Shown: piece after piece, positions 1-5,417 of the stretch
Layout: every line of letters begins with the position of its first letter
Numbering within the stretch: position 1 is the first letter of the stretch
From: Methylophilus sp. QUAN
GTDB lineage: Bacteria; Pseudomonadota; Gammaproteobacteria; Burkholderiales; Methylophilaceae
Reading direction: 5' to 3'
Assembly: GCF_015354445.1 (NCBI RefSeq)
Contig: NZ_JADKYT010000002.1
Span: 186,001 to 250,000 of the forward strand
DNA: 64,000 nt
The notes under the pieces: model-generated
Databases searched by the model: none
Told to the model about the DNA's origin: nothing
Seen by the model: only the letters and a program-made list of their open reading frames with translations
Translations under genes and position numbers: made by a program

Positions 1-215
1 GCGCAGATTTTGTCATCTGCAAAAAAGACGCTTCTATTGTCGCTGTGATTGAGCTTGACGACAGCACTCACCAAAAACTCGATAGACACATCGCGGATAA
101 TAAAAAAGATAAAGCATTAGAGGCGGCGGCAATAAAAGTCGTGCGTTGGCAAGCCAAATCAATGCCTGACCTTTCAGAGATTAAAGCTACCTTTATTGCT
201 CAAACCACACTATAA
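1..215 (+). CDS. DUF2726 domain protein, C-terminal part
   Basis: The 5' end lies outside the window. The frame is open from base 3 and ends in TAA at 213-215. The readable ~70 residues begin ADFVICKKD and contain AVIELDDSTHQ, then a charged helix and an IKVVRW segment. This matches the C-terminal half of DUF2726 proteins, a restriction-endonuclease-like fold in which such D/E residues belong to the nuclease-like core. The substrate and role of these proteins are not established. The gene ends just before the REP-like palindrome and the transposase remnant. Family assignment is from memory of the motif and is fairly confident. Confidence 0.65.
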   Translation, partial: ADFVICKKDASIVAVIELDDSTHQKLDRHIADNKKDKALEAAAIKVVRWQAKSMPDLSEIKATFIAQTTL

Positions 216-222
216 AGAATAA

Positions 223-251
223 CAGGTAGGGCGTACCTGCTTGCGGTACGC
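223..251 (+). repeat. REP-like palindrome next to the RAYT remnant
   Basis: A perfect 7-bp inverted repeat GCGTACC (231-237) / GGTACGC (245-251) is preceded by the tetranucleotide GTAG (226-229). This is the usual head-plus-palindrome layout of REP sequences mobilised by RAYT transposases. A second, mutually exclusive stem CAGGTA (223-228) / TACCTG (234-239) overlaps it. It lies 3-6 bp before the start of the RAYT remnant, which supports the reading. Only one copy was noticed in the window. Confidence 0.55.
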
Positions 252-257
252 GGAATG

Positions 258-365
258 ATGGCTCGCGATCAATCACACATCACACTTATCGAATATCGTC
301 GCGCTTGGCATAAAGGTGGAACGTATTTTTACAGTGAATTGTTTTGGATGATATACTTAAGTTAA
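258..365 (+). pseudogene. Truncated REP-associated tyrosine transposase (RAYT/TnpA-REP) N-terminus
   Basis: A 35-codon frame from ATG 258 (an in-register ATG also sits at 255) to TAA 363-365 encodes a segment with YRRAWHKGGTYFYS. This is the hallmark N-terminus of RAYT Y1 transposases (typically YRRAW-x-GGTYFFTV). Similarity stops after about residue 26. The HUH and catalytic tyrosine regions are missing, so it cannot be active. A GTAG-headed palindrome lies directly upstream, as at intact RAYT loci. The 3' end runs into the operator of the toxin-antitoxin pair, so the deletion or insertion that brought in that pair probably removed the rest of the transposase. Confidence 0.6.
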
Positions 366-375
366 TGTATATCAT
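348..375. promoter_or_regulatory. Operator-like inverted repeat of the toxin-antitoxin operon
   Basis: ATGATATAC (348-356) and GTATATCAT (367-375) form a perfect 9-bp inverted repeat with a 10-bp spacer, 18 bp before the antitoxin ATG. AbrB/MazE-type antitoxins normally bind such palindromes together with their toxin to repress their own operon. Binding here is inferred from position and symmetry. Confidence 0.6.
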
Positions 376-393
376 TTTTGAGGGGTTAACTCT

Positions 394-636
394 ATGCAAG
401 TCGCAAAATGGGGTAATTCATTAGCTGTGAGATTACCTGCGAGTGTGGTGCAGGCCTTAGGCCTTAAAGAGGGCGAAGAAATTGATTTGCATGTAGCAGG
501 TGAGCGCAGTTTTGAAGTAAGCAAGCAGGCTAATGCAAAAGAGCTGCTGACGCGTTTGCGTTCGTTGCGTGGGCGTTTGCCTGAGAGCTTTCGTTTTGAC
601 CGCCTGGAAGCTAACTTGCGGGATAGCGACAAGTGA
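394..636 (+). CDS. AbrB/MazE-type antitoxin (VapB-like)
   Basis: An 80-residue protein with an N-terminal swapped-hairpin AbrB/MazE fold. MQVAKWGNSLAVRLP is a textbook match, followed by the GLKEGEEIDL segment. The basic, helical C-terminus would wrap the toxin. It should neutralise the PIN toxin encoded next and autorepress through the palindrome at 348-375. The toxin starts on a GTG that overlaps the antitoxin stop (GTGA, 633-636), so the two are translationally coupled. A GAGGGG Shine-Dalgarno lies ~10 nt before ATG 394. Confidence 0.85.
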   Translation: MQVAKWGNSLAVRLPASVVQALGLKEGEEIDLHVAGERSFEVSKQANAKELLTRLRSLRGRLPESFRFDRLEANLRDSDK

Positions 637-1034
637 GCAAGCCGTTTATTGATAGCAATGTGATCTTATATTTGCTATCTGGCGATGTGAGTAAGGCAGA
701 CAAAGCAGAAGCGATGATTGCAACGGGTGGCACGATTAGCGTCCAAGTGCTTAATGAAGTGACCTCGGTTTGCCACAAAAAATTAAAAATGGATTGGGTT
801 GAGATTGGGGCTGTTTTAGAGGCTATCAAAGCTAATCTGCAAGTTGTTCCACTCACTGAGAAAACGCACGCGTTAGCTGTGCAAATTTGCCAACTCCACC
901 AATTGTCATTTTACGATGCGCATATTTGCGCGGCGGCAATTGATGCAGGTGCTACCACATTACTGTCTGAGGACATGCAGGATGGCATGGTGATTGATGG
1001 TATGGCGATAAAAAATCCCTTTAATGGTTTTTAG
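633..1034 (+). CDS. vapC: PIN-domain toxin (VapC family ribonuclease)
   Basis: A 133-residue single PIN domain. PIN toxins are Mg2+-dependent ribonucleases that cut tRNA or rRNA when freed from their antitoxin. The acidic active-site residues are visible: D7 in FIDSN, E42 in VLNEV, D95 in FYDAH, and D114/D117 in LLSEDMQDG. Translation starts on GTG 633, overlapping the antitoxin stop by four bases. The pair sits between a transposase remnant and hflX, a typical accessory position. The RNA target cannot be read from sequence. Confidence 0.85.
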   Translation: MSKPFIDSNVILYLLSGDVSKADKAEAMIATGGTISVQVLNEVTSVCHKKLKMDWVEIGAVLEAIKANLQVVPLTEKTHALAVQICQLHQLSFYDAHICAAAIDAGATTLLSEDMQDGMVIDGMAIKNPFNGF

Positions 1035-1070
1035 AAGTAACAGCCAAGTGATTTAACTATCATTAACCCC

Positions 1071-1092
1071 TAATGACTTTTTAAAGTTATTA
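1071..1092. promoter_or_regulatory. AT-rich near-palindrome upstream of the hflX leader
   Basis: TAATGACTTT (1071-1080) and AAAGTTATTA (1083-1092) form an inverted repeat with a single G/T mismatch. It ends inside the Shine-Dalgarno (AAGGAG, 1092-1097) of the first leader ORF. It could be an operator or a small hairpin that occludes that ribosome-binding site. No known binding motif was recognised. Confidence 0.3.
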
Positions 1093-1103
1093 AGGAGCCA
1101 ACC

Positions 1104-1148
1104 ATGCGTGCTCTAACCATATTCATATTTCGGAATCATGACACCTAA
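1104..1148 (+). CDS. Leader ORF 1 upstream of hflX (14 aa)
   Basis: The frame encodes MRALTIFIFRNHDT and stop. It has a strong Shine-Dalgarno AAGGAG at 1092-1097, well spaced from ATG 1104, and a better ribosome-binding site than hflX itself. Its last codons overlap the start of leader ORF 2 in another frame. This layout suggests a translated leader peptide. No known leader family was recognised and the function is inferred from position. Confidence 0.45.
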   Translation: MRALTIFIFRNHDT

Positions 1149-1218
1149 CCTTAAGGTGCTAGTTGAGCGCGAGCGCATTTCGGCTATCCGCGCCACTCGA
1201 TCATACTCACTACTGTGA
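1138..1218 (+). CDS. Leader ORF 2 upstream of hflX (26 aa)
   Basis: ATG 1138 to TGA 1216-1218, starting MTPNLKVLVE and ending ATRSYSLL, rich in Arg and Ser. It overlaps leader ORF 1 by 11 nt in the +1 frame, so it could be translated by re-initiation. Its stop codon lies inside one strand of a possible stem (GTGAT 1215-1219 with ATCAC 1237-1241), the layout expected of a ribosome-controlled attenuator. No family was recognised. It may be a real leader peptide or a chance frame. Confidence 0.4.
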   Translation: MTPNLKVLVERERISAIRATRSYSLL

Positions 1219-1254
1219 TCTATCAAACTTTATCTAATCACCTATAGCGGTGGT
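1215..1254 (+). promoter_or_regulatory. Possible alternative-stem attenuator before hflX
   Basis: Two mutually exclusive short stems share one strand: GTGAT (1215-1219) with ATCAC (1237-1241), and ATCACC (1237-1242) with GGTGGT (1249-1254). A ribosome at the leader ORF 2 stop would cover the first strand and favour the second stem. The stems are only 5-6 bp and no U-tract follows, so this is a hypothesis. Confidence 0.25.
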
Positions 1255-1309
1255 TTCTGCATTTGCGAGTACTATCTGCCCTCTATCATTCAAGAAGTGT
1301 TGTTCCCTC

Positions 1310-2650
1310 ATGCAAAGTGAAGTTAAAGAGCCCGTCAGCCATGCCGTTGTGGCGGCCGTGCAACTGCCAAATGTCAGCGATATGGAGTTTGAAGCTTCGC
1401 TGAATGAACTGCGCGAACTGGCAAAAACACTGGGTTACAAGGTGGTGCACACGTTTGTGCAAAAGCGTCAGGGCTTTGATATTACTGGCTATCTTGGGGT
1501 GGGCAAGCGCGAAGAGATCCGTGAGTATGTGCGCAGTGTGGCTGAGCAGAGTGAGTTGCAGGCATTTAATAGCGCGGTTCCTCCTATTGAAGCGGTGCTG
1601 GTAGACCACGAAATTTCGCCGTCGCAGGCGCGCAATCTGGAGTTAGAAGTCGGTTGCGAGGTGATGGACCGCACCATGGTGATTTTGGAGATTTTTCACC
1701 GCAATGCCCGCTCACGTGCGGCGCGTGCGCAGGTGGAGATTGCGCGGTTGGGCTATATGGCGCCGCGTTTGCGCGAGGCGGCGAAGCTGGCGGGGCCGCA
1801 AGGGCGGCAACGTAGTGGCGCCGGTGGGCGCGGGGCGGGCGAGTCGCATACTGAGCTGGATAGACGCAAGATTCGTGACCGGATTGCCGAGCTGCAACAA
1901 GAAATTATTGTGATGGATGGCGAGCGCAGGACGCAGCGCGCGCGACGACAAGAGCGGCAGACAATGGCGAGTGTGGCGCTGGTTGGTTATACCAATGCCG
2001 GTAAATCTACCTTGATGCGCGCGCTCACTGGCAGCGAGGTGTTGGTGGCGAACAAATTATTTGCCACACTGGATACCACGGTGCGCGCCTTGTACCCGGA
2101 AAGCGTGCCGCGCGTGCTGGTCAGCGATACCGTGGGTTTTATCAAGAACCTGCCGCATGGCCTGGTGGCTTCTTTTAAATCTACGCTGGATGAGGCGCTC
2201 GATGCTGCGCTGTTGTTGCATGTGATCGATGCCAGCGATCCTGGGTTTGAACGTCAGCTTGAGGTGACGGATAAGGTACTTGAGGAAATCGATGCGGATG
2301 TCGTGCCGCGTATTCGCGTGTTTAACAAAATAGATTACGTGGGCGATGCCACCGCGCAAGTCGAGTGTGAAGCCGCGCTGCGCCTCAAATACCCGGATTG
2401 CATAGTCATGAGTGCCCGCCGTCCGGATGAAGTGGCGATGCTGCGGCAGAAGATCGTCTATTTTTTCCGGCAGGATCTGGTGGAAACCGAGATTTTCCTG
2501 CCTTGGTCAGCCCAACAGCTACGCGGCAAGATTTATGGCACCTGCCAGGTATTGGGCGAGCGCTCACATGAAGAGGGCACTTTTTTCACTGTGCGCGGCG
2601 AACCCAATGACATTAATAGCCTGCGTGAGCAATTGATATTGGTGCAATGA
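1310..2650 (+). CDS. hflX: HflX-family ribosome-associated GTPase (divergent subfamily)
   Basis: A 446-residue GTPase of the HflX family, which binds the 50S subunit and splits stalled 70S ribosomes. The N-terminal HflX domain (residues ~10-115) is followed by a helical linker with GAGGRGAGESHTELDRR (~170-186). This replaces the usual GLRGPGETQLE stretch. The G domain has P-loop GYTNAGKST (226-234), G3 DTVGF (273-277) and a G4 NKID. ATG 1310 fits the family N-terminus; an in-frame GTG at 1250 would add 20 unrelated residues. The ribosome-binding site is weak, consistent with leader-dependent control. It lacks the usual hfq neighbour, so it may be a second copy. The Listeria HflXr resistance factor is a precedent for leader-controlled HflX. 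Confidence 0.85.
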   Translation: MQSEVKEPVSHAVVAAVQLPNVSDMEFEASLNELRELAKTLGYKVVHTFVQKRQGFDITGYLGVGKREEIREYVRSVAEQSELQAFNSAVPPIEAVLVDHEISPSQARNLELEVGCEVMDRTMVILEIFHRNARSRAARAQVEIARLGYMAPRLREAAKLAGPQGRQRSGAGGRGAGESHTELDRRKIRDRIAELQQEIIVMDGERRTQRARRQERQTMASVALVGYTNAGKSTLMRALTGSEVLVANKLFATLDTTVRALYPESVPRVLVSDTVGFIKNLPHGLVASFKSTLDEALDAALLLHVIDASDPGFERQLEVTDKVLEEIDADVVPRIRVFNKIDYVGDATAQVECEAALRLKYPDCIVMSARRPDEVAMLRQKIVYFFRQDLVETEIFLPWSAQQLRGKIYGTCQVLGERSHEEGTFFTVRGEPNDINSLREQLILVQ

Positions 2651-2996
2651 GTGCTCATCACGATAGTTTGGACTGGTCAGGACGCATCAGTATTTAACTG
2701 AATAAACGCCTGCACCTAATCAATTAATAGGGACAGACTCGATAGTCTGTAAAAATTGATATTTATTTATATAAATGTATTAAAAATAATGAGTTATATC
2801 AGGTGTTGTTTGTATTTTTGTGATAACTGCAATGCTTTTATGCGTGTTTTTTTTCGCAAGTTAATATTCTGTTGCTCTTTTATTCGGGAAGAGTAGTATT
2901 GATGAAAATTAGTGCGATAAGAAACTTAGGGGCGATAGCGAGTTTTTTGTGTTTTTTTCATTAATCTTTAAGTATTTTTATTGAGTGGAGGAGCAA
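2651..2996. other. AT-rich intergenic region hflX to PEP-CTERM gene
   Basis: 346 bp without a convincing gene. It contains a perfect hairpin ACAGACT/AGTCTGT (2733-2750, loop CGAT) that is not followed by a U-tract. It is then strongly AT-rich with T-runs. A 20-codon frame from ATG 2902 to TAA 2962-2964 (starts MKISAIRNLG) has a GAAGAG-like site upstream and looks like a short secretory N-terminus. It is probably either chance or a remnant of a PEP-CTERM paralogue. The promoter of the PEP-CTERM gene must lie here but no clear -35/-10 pair was found. Confidence 0.5.
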
Positions 2997-3566
2997 ATGA
3001 AACATTTTAGTAAATTTGCAGTAGCTATGGCCCTTGCAGTTGGATGCACACAAGTTTTTGCTGCGGGATCTATTTTTGTCACTGAGCCTGGAGCCGACGG
3101 TTTTAACATTGAAACGGGTGGCTTTAACGGATCCAGTTACGAGATTTCTAAAATAGTGTTTGATTTTAGTAGCACCATCACAGCTGATGGTAGCTATCTG
3201 GTGATTGATGGCTCGCCATTCTCTGTGACTGCGCCAGCTGGCGGTAGCGCTGTGTTCTTTGGTAGTGGCGCCGTATTTGGTTTTGACTTTACAAGTTTCA
3301 ACACTTTTGAATCATTCAGCTTCAAGTGGGATCCTGACTCAGCGATTAGCGGATCTTATGGTGCAACAGCGCTTGATTTTATCGGTGGCACAGTAACAGC
3401 TTATACGACCAATGGTTTATACAAAGGGTCTTTTGAGCTAGTAGGCAATGGACCAGACGTCACTGCTTCACTTTCACCTTATGTCCCTGTGCCAGAGCCT
3501 CTCACCAGTGCTGGCCTGCTTGCGGGTTTGGGTGTGTTAGGTTTGGCCCGTCGCCGTCGCTCATAG
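2997..3566 (+). CDS. PEP-CTERM sorting-domain secreted protein
   Basis: A 189-residue exported protein. The signal peptide is MKHFSKFAVAMALAVGCTQVF with cleavage after an A-x-A-like site. The body is rich in Gly, Ser, Phe and Thr. The C-terminus has VPEP, a hydrophobic helix (about residues 165-182) and a terminal RRRR cluster. That is the PEP-CTERM signal recognised by exosortase (EpsH/XrtA) in Gram-negatives that make exopolysaccharide. ATG 2997 follows GGAGGAG; a GTG at 2985 in frame is inside that ribosome-binding site and was rejected. The protein likely ends up in the matrix or envelope. No exosortase is in this window. The body matches no domain I recognise. Confidence 0.85.
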   Translation: MKHFSKFAVAMALAVGCTQVFAAGSIFVTEPGADGFNIETGGFNGSSYEISKIVFDFSSTITADGSYLVIDGSPFSVTAPAGGSAVFFGSGAVFGFDFTSFNTFESFSFKWDPDSAISGSYGATALDFIGGTVTAYTTNGLYKGSFELVGNGPDVTASLSPYVPVPEPLTSAGLLAGLGVLGLARRRRS

Positions 3567-3586
3567 TTATTGTGATTGTCTGTCTT

Positions 3587-3617
3587 AAAGCCCATCACAT
3601 GATGGGCTTTTTTATTT
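3587..3617 (+). terminator. Rho-independent terminator of the PEP-CTERM gene
   Basis: Perfect 11-bp stem AAAGCCCATCA (3587-3597) / TGATGGGCTTT (3600-3610), with the two-base CA between arms opening into the real loop, followed by TTTATTTT. Confidence 0.9.
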
Positions 3618-3822
3618 TAGCGCCCTTACACAAGTTATTCTTGCTGATGATGCGCTTAGGCGTGACGGTCTTGATCAGAAACCAGGGGCTAGTCACCTAA
3701 CTCTTTGCCAAATCAATAAATGCTTGCACATCATCAATCTGCACTGTTGATTGGTATATCCTCAAATCTGCTTAGCTTGCCTTGTTGTCAAATTGGTCTT
3801 AATAAAAGACCGTGATACAATT

Positions 3823-3841
3823 GATAATGATTCTTATTAGC
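3823..3841. promoter_or_regulatory. Fur box upstream of FecI-like sigma gene 1
   Basis: GATAATGATTCTTATTAGC matches 15 of 19 positions of the classic Fur consensus and lies 10 bp before the sigma-factor start. It predicts iron repression of the whole sigma/FecR regulatory pair. Confidence 0.8.
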
Positions 3842-3850
3842 AAATAAATT

Positions 3851-4354
3851 ATGTCAATGCCTGACCCTGGTGTGCAACAGCAATTGCATCACTTATACAG
3901 CCATCATTATGGCTGGTTGAAAGCATGGTTACGAAAAAAGCTCTCTTGCCAGCACACCGCGGCTGACTTGGCACAAGACACCTTTGTGCGACTGATCATT
4001 GCTGATCAAAAGCCATTGCCGGAACAGTCTCGCGCTTATTTAACGCAAATTGCCAAAGGCTTGATGATTGATCTGTATCGACGTCAACGCCTGGAACTGG
4101 CTTATCAGGAGTGGCTGCTGCAATTACCGCCGGTCGAGACTCCTTCGCCTGAGCAGCAGGCGATTGCATTGCAAAGCCTGATACAGCTAGACAAGGTGTT
4201 GGACCAATTGCCTGCCAAAGTACGCGAAACATTTATCCTGTCGCGGTTTGAGCAACTGACTTATAGCCAAATTGCCGACCAGCTTGGTGTTTCTGTGGCT
4301 GCAGTGCGCAAATATATGCTCAAAGCCACGCAAGCCTGCATGGAGTTGTTATGA
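3851..4354 (+). CDS. FecI-like ECF sigma factor 1
   Basis: A 167-residue iron-starvation ECF sigma factor. Region 2 includes AADLAQDTFVRL (about residues 37-48). Region 4 has LPAKVRETFILSRFEQLTYS and the helix-turn-helix QIADQLGVSVAAVRKY. Proteins of this group are released by a FecR partner when a TonB receptor carries its ligand, and then transcribe the receptor operon. The stop overlaps the FecR start (ATGA, 4351-4354). A Fur box lies 10 bp upstream of ATG 3851. Expected target: the receptor gene at 5418. Confidence 0.9.
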   Translation: MSMPDPGVQQQLHHLYSHHYGWLKAWLRKKLSCQHTAADLAQDTFVRLIIADQKPLPEQSRAYLTQIAKGLMIDLYRRQRLELAYQEWLLQLPPVETPSPEQQAIALQSLIQLDKVLDQLPAKVRETFILSRFEQLTYSQIADQLGVSVAAVRKYMLKATQACMELL

Positions 4355-5319
4355 ACCAGCATTCAACGATCAATCTAGTCACAGACTATGCCAGACTACA
4401 ACAGGAAGCATTAGAGTGGCAGGTGATGTTATGGTCAGGTGAGGTCACTGCCGATCAGCAGCATGCATTTGAGGTCTGGCTGAGCCGCAGTGATGCGCAT
4501 CAGCAGGCATGGTCTGAAATAGAGGTCATGCAGCAAAAACTGCAATTGGTGCCACAGGCGACCATCGGACTGGTGCGAGAAAAGCTACCTTCCGCCAAAA
4601 GACGGCGACTGTTACAAATGCTGGGGCTGGCGGCTGTGGCTGGCGGCACTGTGCCGGTTGTGCGTCAAAGTAATACTTGGCAAGCACTGGCTGCTGATTA
4701 TCGTACCCATACCGGCCAGCAGGAAAAGATCCGGCTGGCCGATGGTAGCCAGTTGATCATGAATACTTCGACTGCGGTAGATATTGTCTATAGTGCGCAT
4801 GAACGTAAGCTGGTGCTGCATGAAGGTGAAATTTATATCAACACTGCGCCAGATACGACACAGTCACGGCCCCTGCTGGTTCAAACGCGTCATGGAACGG
4901 CAACCGCACTAGGCACCGCATTCAATGTTCGCTTAAAACAACACGAAACACGGGTCTCTGTGTATGACGGCGCGGTCAGGCTGCGTTCAGATAATGGGTT
5001 GCATAGCCTCACCATTGCAAGTGGCATGCAGGCTGGGTTATTAGCAGACGCCTTGACCAAGGCGACCCGCAATAGCAGTGAAAGTGCCTGGCTGGATGGC
5101 CGGTTGGTGGCGGAGCAATTACGTTTAGGCGACTTTCTGGATGAGTTAAGCCGTTACCGCATGGGGGTGATCCGTTATGACCAGACGGTGGCCAATATGC
5201 TGGTGTCAGGTGTATTTCCACTTATGGATAGCGATCGTGTCTTGCAGTCGTTATTGCAGGCGCTGCCCTTACGTATTCATTATTTCTCCAAGTATTGGGT
5301 GACCGTCCATGCCGCCTGA
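4351..5319 (+). CDS. FecR-like transmembrane anti-sigma regulator 1
   Basis: A 322-residue FecR family protein. The N-terminal cytoplasmic DUF4880 region (about 15-60) contains the FEVWLSRSDAHQQAWSE pattern. A basic stretch and membrane helix follow (RRRLLQMLGLAAVAGG, about 90-108). Then comes the periplasmic FecR domain with IRLADGSQLIMNTST, and a C-terminal STN-like segment. It should hold sigma factor 1 inactive and pass on the signal from the receptor N-terminus. It is translationally coupled to the sigma gene and lies 98 bp upstream of the receptor. Confidence 0.9.
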   Translation: MNQHSTINLVTDYARLQQEALEWQVMLWSGEVTADQQHAFEVWLSRSDAHQQAWSEIEVMQQKLQLVPQATIGLVREKLPSAKRRRLLQMLGLAAVAGGTVPVVRQSNTWQALAADYRTHTGQQEKIRLADGSQLIMNTSTAVDIVYSAHERKLVLHEGEIYINTAPDTTQSRPLLVQTRHGTATALGTAFNVRLKQHETRVSVYDGAVRLRSDNGLHSLTIASGMQAGLLADALTKATRNSSESAWLDGRLVAEQLRLGDFLDELSRYRMGVIRYDQTVANMLVSGVFPLMDSDRVLQSLLQALPLRIHYFSKYWVTVHAA

Positions 5320-5336
5320 TAGTCGTGAGTTTAGGT

Positions 5337-5377
5337 AAAAAATGGCTTAAGGCGTAGCACTTTTATTTTTTCATTCG
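5337..5377 (+). promoter_or_regulatory. Candidate FecI-dependent promoter of receptor 1
   Basis: The FecR-receptor gap holds AAAAAATG (5337-5344), a T-rich block and CATTCG (5372-5377). A related arrangement (A-run plus ATG, CTTTTTT, CATTCG) occurs at 15555-15593 before receptor 2. The shared CATTCG after a T-tract may be the -10 region read by the cognate ECF sigma factors. Spacing differs by 3 bp between the two copies, so confidence is limited. Confidence 0.35.
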
Positions 5378-5417
5378 GGATAGGAGTGAAGACTACTTTT
5401 TCAATGAGGAAATAAAT

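Noticed and set aside
2733-2750. Perfect hairpin as hflX terminator
   Set aside because: No U-tract on either strand after the stem, and it lies 80 bp downstream of hflX. Kept only as a hairpin in the intergenic entry.
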